DNA of 64,000 bases, from positions 62,001 to 126,000 of the forward strand of contig NZ_WBXO01000008.1 of assembly GCF_008933955.1 (NCBI RefSeq), written 5' to 3'. This document shows positions 24,301 through 32,739 of the stretch, piece by piece (position 1 is the first letter of the stretch; each line of letters starts with the position of its first letter). A program made the position numbers and the translations under genes. The notes beneath the pieces are model-generated. The model did no database searches. It saw only the letters and a program-made list of their open reading frames with translations, and was not told the DNA's origin. This stretch comes from Heliorestis acidaminivorans. GTDB lineage: Bacteria; Bacillota; Desulfitobacteriia; Heliobacteriales; Heliobacteriaceae.

Positions 24301-27189
24301 ATGTCGATGGTTCCCCCAATAATGGTCATGAGCATACCTTGCAATCCCTATGACCATGTTTCCATTAGAGAACATTCCGGCAAAATTTAATCGTTCATAT
24401 TCCTCACCATTTTCCAATGGAATTGATGATGTCTTCCACGTTCCATTTGGCAATAGTATGGCAATCCTAGCAGCGGAAGCTACAGCGTCTCTTCCTACTA
24501 AAAGAACAAGTCCATCTACCTTATCATTAAATGCAATGTACTCGATAGAAATGTTGCCCCAGGGCCATTGACCATAAAATTCACCAGAAATACCCATTTC
24601 TTTGCTTTCTGATGAGTATTTGTTCATACCTAACTTAGACAATGCTAGCCTAAGATCTGTATTTGCCTGAGCTAGTGTTTCTTTTTGATTTTGATTAAGG
24701 CCTGCTTGAAGGAAAACCATCTCAATTTTTTCAGGTTTTTTCTCTAACTCAAAACTTACATAGGGTGGCAAATTATCTACGTCAATGACAGACTTATCAA
24801 TGTTCTTTTCATCCGTATTGGCCACAGGTACTGTAACAGTACGCTTTACACCGTCTCTTCCGATGTGTGTAAAGGTTTCTGAGTAAAGAACTCCATTATA
24901 CTCATATCCTTTGTATACTTTTAAGTGTAATTTGTATTTGCCTACATGCTTGAAGCGGATAGAAGGTGCAGTGTCGTTATCGTTTTTTGTAATTAATTGA
25001 GCATAGTCAGTCTTTTCGTTAGCAAGTATAGTTTGATCATACATACCGTCACCATTGCTATCATAAAACAATGTCCAAACTCGCTTAACAATATCATCTC
25101 CACTTGCTAAATCCGTCCCTTTAACATAACTCCCATCTATTACCTTTACGGTATAGTCTTCCACAGAGGCTCGCAAAGCATGGTTATCAACAAAAAAATC
25201 TGCTACGGGCATAGCCTCAGATTTTACTTGTATATTCTTTTCAGCCCATCGACTTACTAACCCTTCATTGTCTGTAACTTGCAAACGAATCTTCCATATC
25301 CCTTCCTCATAAAAATATGGATTGATAGGCTCTCCATTTGTAGGCGGTTCTTTTTGAATACCAGTCCAAGCTACTGTACCGTTTGGTCTGATTAATTCCC
25401 ATTTGTTGAGCGAGTCATTGATGTAGCGGTTTCCGAAAGCACGAGAGCCTTCATCGGTAATATCTATTGGCCGGTTGACGATAAGAAAGTCTCTACTTGT
25501 TTTTATATTAGCAATTGGTTCTGCAGTGGCTACTGGAACTTGTAAAGTTGTAGTTGATGTTTCACCGTCCTGATCCTCTACTGTGAGCATCACGTTGTAT
25601 GTACCTGGTGTCATCCATCGAACTACTTTATCCCCACCACTTTTAAAGTCGTTTTCACTTTCAAAATTACCTGGTTCCCCAGATTCAATATTCCATTTCC
25701 ACCTTGTAATCTTTTCCCCAAAATCTTCTCCCTGGTGAAAGCTTTTGTCCACGATTGCTAACCATTGACCTTCTTTAGGAAGATCTCCATTTCCAGTCTT
25801 ATACTCTAATAATGCTGTAGGGGGATAATTTGGTGGTGGCCTTACAGTAACAGTTCCCTTTCGTTCTGTAGACCAAGCACCACAATCTGCCATAACACTA
25901 AGGTTAACTTGATATATACCAGAAATCTTAAAGCCATCGAAATAGAAATCCGCCTTACCTGTATGGTCTGAGTTGTATACTTCTTTTCCCGTGGGATCTA
26001 AAACACGCCATTTTGACTTTACAATCATAATATTGTCTTCTTGTGTGGTATTGGTAAAGTTTTCAAAGCCACCAAGATCCACTTGACTCTGCGTAGGAAG
26101 AAATGTTGCAATAGGATTACAAACTAGTTTTGGTGGATCGGGAGTTATGGTCGGTTTTTTAATATCGTCTGTTGTCGGTGGTTGCGATGGATCGACAACA
26201 ACAATTTGAGCTACTTTAACGATATAATCAAAACTGTCTTTCCAACCCTGATCACCATGCCACCATTCAGTTGAATCTATCCCTTTGTTATTTCTTCGAA
26301 CTCCATCTGTTACATGTAATCGTACTTCATAATGACCGGGCTGATTCCATTTGAATACACTAGTCAAACCACTTTTGCTTGTAGTAAAAGGTCCATCTTT
26401 TTTATCTGTTACCATAGCTTTCGTGTTTGGACTACTACTTGCCTTTACCTCGAGATACCCAACGTTGACACCACCATTGGTTGCATTTACGTCAAAGCGA
26501 AGCTGTACCGCTTCTCCAACTTTAACCTGTGGTCCACCTTGAACAAATGTAAGGTTACCTGTAGGTAACGGGGTAGTTAGGTGATCGAGTACTCTAAATT
26601 GTACCCAGTCCCATGGCTTGCCCGCTTTTGCTCCACTTAGAGCATAAACAAGACTAAAGTTGACACATTTTACCCCATTGATACTCATTACGTATGCTTC
26701 GTTAGAAGTAATTCGGCTATAAACATATTCAGGATTCCCCCCCAATCTTTTTGACCAAACTTTTACATCAACGAGTGGAATGATAGCGTATCCTGCATCA
26801 GCAATTTTTCCTACTTCGTTCAGGTTTAAAACATATGCTTTATCGTTGTTGTAACCAGGGTATTGGAGCCCATTAATATCAACACGTCTTACTCCCCCCG
26901 ACTCATATTGTCTGTTTGCTGGAATTTCGATTAAAGTATGATGGACTTCAAAATCATGAGGAAATCTGTTAGGTGGAACAGTAATAATTTTTCCTTTCTT
27001 ATTAGAAAGATAAAATCCACCGTTTTGTTTTTCGGGCCAGGAAAAAGTCCAACTTTCTGGAAAACCCTGCAACTGAGGATCGTAACCTCCTGCTGCCTCA
27101 ACAATTTGCAGCGGTAACATACCTATCAACAGAAAAAGAATTAGTAGTCGAGAAATAAAAGTTATAATACTCTTTTTTGATGGACTCAT
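21367..27189 (-). CDS. Giant secreted PKD-repeat surface protein
   Basis: 1,940 residues. A signal peptide (~1-33, hydrophobic core LLILFLLIGMLPLQIVEA) is followed by at least seven PKD-type beta-sandwich repeats. They are recognised by PPTALLEY or PVARF-like starts, a middle W-x-W strand (KITRWKWNIESG, KVTRWHWEIPSNG) and ends such as PGTYNVMLTVEDQDGETSTT. Four or more repeats lie in ~200-800 and three in ~1440-1800. The middle (~815-1420) is different: it looks like a propeller-type region, then a segment with KYVVLSTDKQIREED that resembles part of a von Willebrand A fold. No LPXTG anchor or C-terminal helix is seen. ATG at 27189 lies 8 bases after GGGGAG. Its place inside the Tad cluster suggests an adhesin or pilus-associated protein. 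Confidence 0.85.
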   Translation of the reverse strand: MSPSKKSIITFISRLLILFLLIGMLPLQIVEAAGGYDPQLQGFPESWTFSWPEKQNGGFYLSNKKGKIITVPPNRFPHDFEVHHTLIEIPANRQYESGGVRRVDINGLQYPGYNNDKAYVLNLNEVGKIADAGYAIIPLVDVKVWSKRLGGNPEYVYSRITSNEAYVMSINGVKCVNFSLVYALSGAKAGKPWDWVQFRVLDHLTTPLPTGNLTFVQGGPQVKVGEAVQLRFDVNATNGGVNVGYLEVKASSSPNTKAMVTDKKDGPFTTSKSGLTSVFKWNQPGHYEVRLHVTDGVRRNNKGIDSTEWWHGDQGWKDSFDYIVKVAQIVVVDPSQPPTTDDIKKPTITPDPPKLVCNPIATFLPTQSQVDLGGFENFTNTTQEDNIMIVKSKWRVLDPTGKEVYNSDHTGKADFYFDGFKISGIYQVNLSVMADCGAWSTERKGTVTVRPPPNYPPTALLEYKTGNGDLPKEGQWLAIVDKSFHQGEDFGEKITRWKWNIESGEPGNFESENDFKSGGDKVVRWMTPGTYNVMLTVEDQDGETSTTTLQVPVATAEPIANIKTSRDFLIVNRPIDITDEGSRAFGNRYINDSLNKWELIRPNGTVAWTGIQKEPPTNGEPINPYFYEEGIWKIRLQVTDNEGLVSRWAEKNIQVKSEAMPVADFFVDNHALRASVEDYTVKVIDGSYVKGTDLASGDDIVKRVWTLFYDSNGDGMYDQTILANEKTDYAQLITKNDNDTAPSIRFKHVGKYKLHLKVYKGYEYNGVLYSETFTHIGRDGVKRTVTVPVANTDEKNIDKSVIDVDNLPPYVSFELEKKPEKIEMVFLQAGLNQNQKETLAQANTDLRLALSKLGMNKYSSESKEMGISGEFYGQWPWGNISIEYIAFNDKVDGLVLLVGRDAVASAARIAILLPNGTWKTSSIPLENGEEYERLNFAGMFSNGNMVIGIARYAHDHYWGNHRHGYQRLIFLNSNGTVLKNLSHAGSWASFLGRSNKFHQLVSIDQEITLLEIRSDSVYRKSFDSAGNIIVNTTLYNTWHGVGLYPIEEKYGSHYVYNTYSYQMDKAAFHENARLTHYAEFSDGSFLGIDTYLFYTNSVKLKYFKSTSTSPWANKEWYHNERIIEYHSSDADTALPPNFFNWRTLTIRNDSNILYTPYNWPTGTYYKVAADLKTRKVEKTIESWPFEGKTIKNVTQGRKRVAMNGEQGEYWTFVEDLNTRSLLDELQKLSFSQEANKYVVLSTDKQIREEDNVTFQNIRLFLETNKIQLFLIGSPEVVPKWLYLPSGGFQVNSNNDMRIPMGEISEHILSFFEQKNTRFDTVLVYQPLHFKVNENDPEHDPLDPSSGREWLFEHLPNKIDLELYPSYSKGIVENHLGIDSSLHNKTLVMPPRWFTKPGWYNIKYRVKDLPGLQNTPPTQSNLIDHYSKWSNETGGTVLVLRPPVADFEVRSIDGTAISHGKPITIIDKSESIDIRSRPNKGIVQYEWRIQFNKLPNGNKISNWHTHPSLQQVLQESEEGALWLTSIPPSLPYPGEWTFRLRVMNEFGYWSTWTMNKVIVKNDPPVARFTTSHYPAIVGQAVQFIDQSIDPNGDKVTRWHWEIPSNGSGNITHTTQNPIFSFTTAGVYEIKLCVIDVYGDPNIVDHWGCTTMTLPVTPPIEKPKARFNVQSIIGSNVVMVTQPYWTVDQSEAFQPLGSPISNKVERWYWELLSPSGQLIDNWLIIRSDLSSPAASSGQFPIGPNPIWPKINMPSEKPYKLRLRVEDSWDLSSEWFEQSLMVIAPLDFAKEPVVSPQPALAGERIKVSLQSEGYATHAWVLVPYNMVVEEGKMLPPSKGKEQTPAPTETINSIGYVPIPLTKATTLPHEYPSVNNIPFMRKWDGEFIVNVWTKDGKYPIYYRIARQEPPGFAPETKMTPARDFEIKYSVYDLVKPRRVVNPKE

Positions 27190-27292
27190 CAAAGAATCTC
27201 CCCTTTAAGTTATACATCACCTCTCCTAAAGTTTTAACTAACACACAAACAAGGGCTTTCTCCCCTTTCGGTGCCATAATGCTTTCTCTTAT

Positions 27293-27336
27293 AAGAAAAA
27301 ACCTTCCTCTCGAAAGCGAAAGGAAGGTTTTTTCTT
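27293..27336. terminator. Bidirectional terminator between the giant gene and the stalk-domain gene
   Basis: A 16-bp stem is formed by 27293-27308 (AAGAAAAAACCTTCCT) and 27321-27336 (AGGAAGGTTTTTTCTT), with T-rich arms on both strands. It overlaps the stop of the upstream gene. Confidence 0.8.
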
Positions 27337-28234
27337 AGTTTGTAATTGATAAACGTTCAACCGTATGCCAGTAACCATATTGAGAGCTATAACTAAAATC
27401 ATGTTCTGTCCACTCATAGGAGCAGTCCATATGTTTTAGTAAATCTAAAGGTATTAAAGCTCTTCCGTTGTTTGTAAGAACTTTAGGAATCCTCGTTTTT
27501 ATGCCATTAACAGTTGCTATATCATCCTCTATTTTTAACTGCACGTCATGACCATTAATGAATATTTGAATAGCCTGTACTTCATCATTCCAACATACTT
27601 TTGCACCTAGTAAGAGTAAAGCATTTGCAGGGAAGTAAAGAACATGACCAATTCTCTGTGGTGATGTTTCAAGATAGGTTGCATCGGCAGAGTTGGCTGT
27701 CCAAATACTTGTAGCCGTTAAACCAAGGTGCATGTTGATTGTCGTTTTTCCATCAGGTGGTAATTTAGGATATACCTTATTCATGTACGTTTCAGGGTTT
27801 TTACCTGTACTAGAGCTTGCAACGGCTTCTTTAATTAATCTTGCTCTTTCTTCATCTAGCCTCCAAGGCTTACCATTGATAGAGATAATATCGTATGAAG
27901 GATACATCAGACCTACTTCTGCTCTATAACCAGTAATTTGCGAACTTGTAATTCCGGATATCACTGCATGATCCTCATAGTGTCTCCATGCCCTTGAGTC
28001 CTCTACCATTAATGTATTACCCATACGATAAATCATCCACTCTGTCCCATCATTCGGTGGCTCGTAATCGGGTGTCCATTTGTTTATATCTTTTAGATGT
28101 AGTTCTCTTGCTGCTTGTTCAAATTTTTGATCAACGGCCTTACTTGTCCAACTTGCTTCAGTAGTCGTCAACATTGAGGCGAGTAAGACAAAAGCTAGGT
28201 ATCCTATAATTAAAGATCTGCTAATTATTCTCAT
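27335..28234 (-). CDS. Exported protein with C-terminal copper-amine-oxidase-N-like domain
   Basis: 299 residues from ATG at 28234 (AAAGGGG at 9 bases). A signal peptide is followed by a region of no known family (WTPDYEPPNDGTEWMIYRMG). From ~180 a stalk-type domain appears with IFINGHDVQL, KTRIPKVLTNNGRALIPLDL, the pattern of Cu-amine-oxidase N domains that are cell-wall modules in Firmicutes. It is last in the CpaB-to-prepilin-peptidase operon, 14 bases after the peptidase gene. Likely a wall or pilus accessory protein. Confidence 0.65.
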   Translation of the reverse strand: MRIISRSLIIGYLAFVLLASMLTTTEASWTSKAVDQKFEQAARELHLKDINKWTPDYEPPNDGTEWMIYRMGNTLMVEDSRAWRHYEDHAVISGITSSQITGYRAEVGLMYPSYDIISINGKPWRLDEERARLIKEAVASSSTGKNPETYMNKVYPKLPPDGKTTINMHLGLTATSIWTANSADATYLETSPQRIGHVLYFPANALLLLGAKVCWNDEVQAIQIFINGHDVQLKIEDDIATVNGIKTRIPKVLTNNGRALIPLDLLKHMDCSYEWTEHDFSYSSQYGYWHTVERLSITN

Positions 28235-28248
28235 GGCAGCTACCCCTT

Positions 28249-28713
28249 TCAATAAACCGTGTAAATAAAGATTACAATTGTACCGAGTAAAATCGAGGGA
28301 GCCAGTGGTATTTGTAATTGCCTAAACTCCTTAAAAGATAGGTTTCTTCTCCAGTTAATTAATAAAGCTTCCATAATTGCAAGAATCAAGCCTGCAAGCA
28401 CTGCATAGACAGATAAAGTTATTCCATTAAATGCAGTGATAGCAATGAAAAGCTTGCCATCGCCACCAGGTAATAACCAAGGTACCTTGAATAAAAAAGG
28501 TAAAAGCACCATGCCGAAGATTAAAATAGTTTCAAAGAAACGAATTAGTCCTGCTTCTACAGAGAAGGAACCTTCAGGTAAAAAGCCAAAGAAAAGACCC
28601 ACTACAATCATGGTTATAGTGAGCCAATTAGGAATTGTAAACGTCTTTTTATCTATCAGAGCCGCAATAAAAAGTCCCAAAAATAAAAGAACCGACTTTA
28701 TTGTAAAAATCAT
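28249..28713 (-). CDS. tadV: Prepilin peptidase (TadV/CpaA type, family A24)
   Basis: 154 residues with about six membrane segments. The two catalytic Asp of type IV prepilin peptidases are visible: LIDKKTFTIPNW (AxxDxxxxxIPN form) and PGGDGKLFIA (GGGDxK form). It lacks the N-methylation domain, as usual for Tad enzymes. It would cut the Flp-like pilin and the TadE-like proteins in this element. It overlaps tadC by 4 bases. Confidence 0.92.
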   Translation of the reverse strand: MIFTIKSVLLFLGLFIAALIDKKTFTIPNWLTITMIVVGLFFGFLPEGSFSVEAGLIRFFETILIFGMVLLPFLFKVPWLLPGGDGKLFIAITAFNGITLSVYAVLAGLILAIMEALLINWRRNLSFKEFRQLQIPLAPSILLGTIVIFIYTVY

Positions 28714-29501
28714 GGCGTAAAATCTCCGCTAAAAACAGTTCCCATCCCCATAAAAGCTAGTAGCAACGGCATACCCACAAGGATAACAATGTTCAACACC
28801 ATCAACGTTGGAAATATGGGGGCTATCTCGGCTTTTTTCTTCATCCTCCTTGATTCTTCGTGCTCCATTTCTCGATTGATTAGTTCTTCTAGTTTTTGAA
28901 GCATCAATACAATCCTACCCGATGATTCACTTTGACCGAGTGTAAGGGCAAAACTGTCAATTTCACTCATATTAATTCGTTTGGCAAACTCCTCGAGTCT
29001 TTCCTTTAAGACAGGTGTCGCTATATAAGTAGAAGCAAGTCTTGTCAATTCGTCTCGTAAAGGCCCTTTTGAAACAGCTCCTGGTAAAGAAAGTAATATT
29101 TCTCGCCAACCAAGACCTTGTTCAACACCTCGTTGCACCCTTCTTAACATTGATGGTATTTGCAATCTGATTTCTGTAATACGTTTTTTTCTTTGTCCAC
29201 TGATATAGATAAAGGGCAACATCATTCCAAGACCCGCAATAACCATGCCTAACAAGCCATCAAAAATCATCAAGATTAGAAACGACATGCCTATAGCTCC
29301 CAGTTGATAGGAAATTAAATCTTTTATCGTCCATGAAAGCCCCGCTTGCTTGAGAATACTTTCTAGCATTTGACTAAAATAAAATCTTTTTTTCTTGTAA
29401 AGCTTTTGTTTTAATGGATTTTTTTCCGAAAGTTCATAAACAATGTATCCTGTAAAAAGGGATGCCATAATTTTCGAAAAGAGAAATAGCATTTCATTCA
29501 A
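28710..29501 (-). CDS. tadC: Tad pilus inner-membrane platform protein TadC
   Basis: 263 residues. A type II secretion F domain is present (IPSMLRRVQRGVEQGLGWRE, NMSEIDSFALTLGQSESSGR) with flanking membrane helices and the usual TadC ending GTVFSGDF. The frame runs further upstream inside tadB, but TTG at 29501 overlaps the tadB stop (TTGA) and has GGAGG 10 bases before it. ATG at 29492 is an alternative start. With TadB it forms the membrane base that couples the TadA ATPase to pilin assembly. Confidence 0.88.
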   Translation of the reverse strand: MNEMLFLFSKIMASLFTGYIVYELSEKNPLKQKLYKKKRFYFSQMLESILKQAGLSWTIKDLISYQLGAIGMSFLILMIFDGLLGMVIAGLGMMLPFIYISGQRKKRITEIRLQIPSMLRRVQRGVEQGLGWREILLSLPGAVSKGPLRDELTRLASTYIATPVLKERLEEFAKRINMSEIDSFALTLGQSESSGRIVLMLQKLEELINREMEHEESRRMKKKAEIAPIFPTLMVLNIVILVGMPLLLAFMGMGTVFSGDFTP

Positions 29502-30385
29502 TAACCTACTCCCTCCCATCGCGCATATCGATAAGTCATATACATGGAGAAAGACGAAATGATTATGATAGAGACAACAGCCCATTTACCAAGATTAGAT
29601 GTTCTAAGCAGGTTCATCATCTCAGGGTTTGTTGCTGTCATGTAAAAAAACATGCCTATCGTAATGCCAAGGAAAATCCATCCTAGCATTATGTTGGCAC
29701 TCATTTCAGTTTTATAACTTTCCGCTCGGTTGCTTTGAGCAATTGCTTCTTCTACATAAGCTTTAATGCAAGAAGCCATATCACCACCGAACTCTACGAT
29801 GTGCCCATAGTCTTTTAGGAACTCTACGAAAAGCCTGTTTTCAACTCTTTCCTGTGTCAGTCGAACTGCTTTTTTTACACTTACGCCAGACTGAATCATG
29901 CCAGCAATGTTTGCTGTTAGACTTCTTAATGGCTCATCCATGTAATCTGAAACTTCAGCCATCGATTGTACAGGATTGCCTGATGCTTGATGATGATTTA
30001 AAAGTGTTAAGAAAAGCCTTGGAAGCCTAGTCACAATACGCTCTTTATTCCATCGTAACTCTATCTTCAGAACGTGAAAAACCATGTATCCACTAAGCCC
30101 TGCCAATAAAACGCCTGCCATGGGGTTATTCAGCCAAACTTTAAATTGCCATCCTACCAAGGCACCTATAAAAAAACATAAAACTAAAAAAGCCCATCCG
30201 GGAATCGGATGGCCATTGAACCGCAATATAAGAGACTTTTTTAACAATGACTCTAGATTTTCGTAGCTTTTTATTAGCTTAGAAGGTTCTTTAACCTTTG
30301 GAATCCATACAGTGCTTGATTTCTCCAAAAGTGCCCAAATTAAGTAAGCTGTAGAAACCGCAGCAAGGGAAGAGGTTATGTACAT
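29498..30385 (-). CDS. tadB: Tad pilus inner-membrane platform protein TadB
   Basis: 295 residues. The F domain is recognised by LPRLFLTLLNHHQASGNPVQ, SMAEVSDYMDEPLRSL and VRLTQERVENRLFVEFLKDY, with membrane helices at both ends. ATG at 30385 follows AGAAGGGTGAGC; a GTG at 30391 overlaps the TadA stop. It sits between tadA and tadC as in most Tad loci. Confidence 0.88.
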   Translation of the reverse strand: MYITSSLAAVSTAYLIWALLEKSSTVWIPKVKEPSKLIKSYENLESLLKKSLILRFNGHPIPGWAFLVLCFFIGALVGWQFKVWLNNPMAGVLLAGLSGYMVFHVLKIELRWNKERIVTRLPRLFLTLLNHHQASGNPVQSMAEVSDYMDEPLRSLTANIAGMIQSGVSVKKAVRLTQERVENRLFVEFLKDYGHIVEFGGDMASCIKAYVEEAIAQSNRAESYKTEMSANIMLGWIFLGITIGMFFYMTATNPEMMNLLRTSNLGKWAVVSIIIISSFSMYMTYRYARWEGVGY

Positions 30386-30387
30386 GC

Positions 30388-31701
30388 TCACCCTTCTCCC
30401 CCCTTGCGTACAAACTTCCTTAATCGTAGCTTTCTAGCAAATTCCGAAGAAGGTTCGAAGTAGTGATGAGTTGGTTCACCTGTCTTTTCATCAATATCCA
30501 ACTTATAAAGATGGTTAATCAAGACCTCATGACCTTTCAGTCCTGCTATTTCAGCTACTTCAATAATCCTGAAGTTTTCAAGATGTATGGCTATATCGAC
30601 GGTATCTACAATCATTAATAGAATCTGATCATATGTAAGTGGCGTTTGAGCATACAACGACATAAATGCCGCCTGGTGTAACGCTGATTGAATGTTCCGA
30701 GCATGTAAAGTAGCAGCTCCACCATCGTGACCGCTCCCGAAAGCTCGAATAAGACTTAAAGCTTCTTTTCCTCGCATCTCACCTAAATAGATACGCTTTA
30801 CGGCAGAACGCATTCCAGTTCGAATTAAGTCGCTGATTTCTATATGACCCTGTAAGGCCTTTCCGTTTTCATCAACAATACGTTTTTCTTGTAGCTGTAA
30901 GCAGTTTTCTCTGTTAATCCCTGCTTCCCGTTCTGATTCGCAGATCATAACACGCTCACTTTTGGGAACGCATTCATTCACGCCTGCTGTAAAAAGCGTT
31001 GTTTTCCCTGAACCTGTTGGCCCTGAAATAAGGAGATTAAAAGGATTTCTAAAAAACATACGAAGCATCTCACCTAGTTTTTCAGGAAACATAGCTGATT
31101 CTTCTAGCTGTTTTAAACTAAAGTGTTCTTCAGGGTGTTTTCGAATGCTCATCCAAGGATATTCCGCCAAGGGAGTCCATCCTACACTAATGCGTAGTCG
31201 ATTGGCTCCATCTTTTAAGTCTTGAAGGTTGTTTACTGGATCAATTTTGCCACCTAGTCTGGTAACAACGGAGCGTATGAAGTTCTCATATTCTTTCGGT
31301 GAAAAAGTAATGTTGGTCTTAATATCATCTCGACCGCGGACACGCTTTATTATCTCGTTGGGCTTGTTCAGAAAAATATCCGTAACATTAACTTCTTCAA
31401 GAAGATCATGGACAGGACCATAACCAAAAAGACGCTTATAGGCATCTGCCTGAATGACTTCGTACGAAAAAGGCAAGTTGGTTTTTACGGACAAGTCTTT
31501 TATTGCTTTTTCAACAAAGGGAAGAGCAGCTTTGGGTTCAATATTTCCGGCAAAAATGTCTTTGAACATACGACTATGTTCTGATGAAACTCGTGCTACT
31601 ACTTGAGAGACAATTTCTTCTCTCTGATGACCCCAGCTAGAAAGATCTAAATACTGAGAATAACCCACGCTTACTTTTTCCTTCAGTGATACCAGCGCCA
31701 A
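30388..31701 (-). CDS. tadA: Tad pilus assembly ATPase TadA/CpaF (VirB11/GspE superfamily)
   Basis: 437 residues. After an N-terminal domain comes the CpaF core: LRISVGWTPLAEYPWMSIRK, Walker A ISGPTGSGKTTLF near 230, the Asp/Glu-box ICESEREAG, Walker B YLGEMRGKEALSLIRAFGSG and the His box TLHARNIQSAL. It powers pilus assembly. I chose TTG at 31701 because AAGGAGG lies 8 bases before it; this overlaps the preceding CpaE-like gene by 65 bases in another frame. As a VirB11 homologue it might also serve the neighbouring type IV secretion module, which shows no VirB11 of its own. Confidence 0.92.
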   Translation of the reverse strand: MALVSLKEKVSVGYSQYLDLSSWGHQREEIVSQVVARVSSEHSRMFKDIFAGNIEPKAALPFVEKAIKDLSVKTNLPFSYEVIQADAYKRLFGYGPVHDLLEEVNVTDIFLNKPNEIIKRVRGRDDIKTNITFSPKEYENFIRSVVTRLGGKIDPVNNLQDLKDGANRLRISVGWTPLAEYPWMSIRKHPEEHFSLKQLEESAMFPEKLGEMLRMFFRNPFNLLISGPTGSGKTTLFTAGVNECVPKSERVMICESEREAGINRENCLQLQEKRIVDENGKALQGHIEISDLIRTGMRSAVKRIYLGEMRGKEALSLIRAFGSGHDGGAATLHARNIQSALHQAAFMSLYAQTPLTYDQILLMIVDTVDIAIHLENFRIIEVAEIAGLKGHEVLINHLYKLDIDEKTGEPTHHYFEPSSEFARKLRLRKFVRKGGEG

Positions 31702-32728
31702 AACTAGCACCTCCTTCTTGAAACGTAATTCTTTTAAGTAATGGCTCTCCAAATCCTGTCCACTTTTCTATCGGCTCATCTGACCTGGCCATATCGAATA
31801 CAACTCTTTCGCTCTTTGCCGAAAGTGCTTCCATATTTACAGCTACAGGAATTACTTTTTCCTCAATATCTTTCTTCACCTGATTCAACTCTTTTACTTG
31901 TTCATTGTTGATTTCATAAACCCACTTCGCTCTATAAGGTGTAATAATATGAGTTGATGAGCAAAGTGCTGAAAAAGTAAGCGGTAAGAGAGCTATTGTC
32001 GAAGTATCCACTACAATCGACGAAAACATTTCTTGAGCTTTTTTGAAGAACTTGATAGCAAAATCTTCTGTAAGTCGATTAAAGTCATTCAAGCTACTGT
32101 ACCCCGGAATGAGTACGCCCCCAGACCAATTGATTAAAGATTGCTCAATATCTTGTTTCGTAATGGTTCCTTGCCCCTCATAGGCAGATATAAGATAAGC
32201 CAACCCTTTGCCTTCACTCCATTTTAAGCGCCTGGATATTTCCGCACCGCTACCACTATCCACCAATAACGTTCGGTTTCCTCTTCGATTCAGTTGATAA
32301 GCCAGCTCCATCGAAATAACTGCTGTATGAGAACCAGCAGGAGTAAATACACTCACAATGTTTCCTATGCATTCTTTGAAATGTAAGCCGAGCAAAGAAG
32401 TTACTTTCTCTATTGGTGTGATGCCGTTCTGTAGCACTTCCCACCCGGTTTTATGTAGTTTGCTTGCAAGCTCATCTTCGTCGCTCTCCAATAAGGCTAC
32501 TCTTTTCACGCAGTTAATTTGCATTGCCCACTCAAACAGTTCATCAGCACCCAAAATCCCTGGAAGCTTGCTTGAAAGCAATATAATATCACAATCATCT
32601 TTCTTTTCACTAGACAAGATCTTTCTTAAGGAATCCTGACTTCCTGCTGTCCAATCTAAGTGTGCTTCTTTAAAAACTAGAGAAAACTCTTCAAGCCAAG
32701 GTATGGCTAATCCAATCTTATTGGTCAT
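31637..32728 (-). CDS. CpaE/TadZ-like protein with degenerate P-loop
   Basis: 363 residues. An N-terminal receiver-like half (DDCDIILLSSKLPGILGADE) is followed by a MinD-type fold. The Walker A position reads FTPAGSHTAVISMELAYQL, lacking both lysines of KGGxGKT, so ATP binding is doubtful. LLVDSGSGAE and SIVVDTSTIALLPL mark the other strands. Placed directly before tadA, it fits a TadZ-type localisation factor working without ATP turnover, perhaps paired with the intact paralogue at 19.9-21.3 kb. Confidence 0.8.
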   Translation of the reverse strand: MTNKIGLAIPWLEEFSLVFKEAHLDWTAGSQDSLRKILSSEKKDDCDIILLSSKLPGILGADELFEWAMQINCVKRVALLESDEDELASKLHKTGWEVLQNGITPIEKVTSLLGLHFKECIGNIVSVFTPAGSHTAVISMELAYQLNRRGNRTLLVDSGSGAEISRRLKWSEGKGLAYLISAYEGQGTITKQDIEQSLINWSGGVLIPGYSSLNDFNRLTEDFAIKFFKKAQEMFSSIVVDTSTIALLPLTFSALCSSTHIITPYRAKWVYEINNEQVKELNQVKKDIEEKVIPVAVNMEALSAKSERVVFDMARSDEPIEKWTGFGEPLLKRITFQEGGASFGAGITEGKSKRGLFSVFRSF

Positions 32729-32739
32729 GGCCTCTCCTT

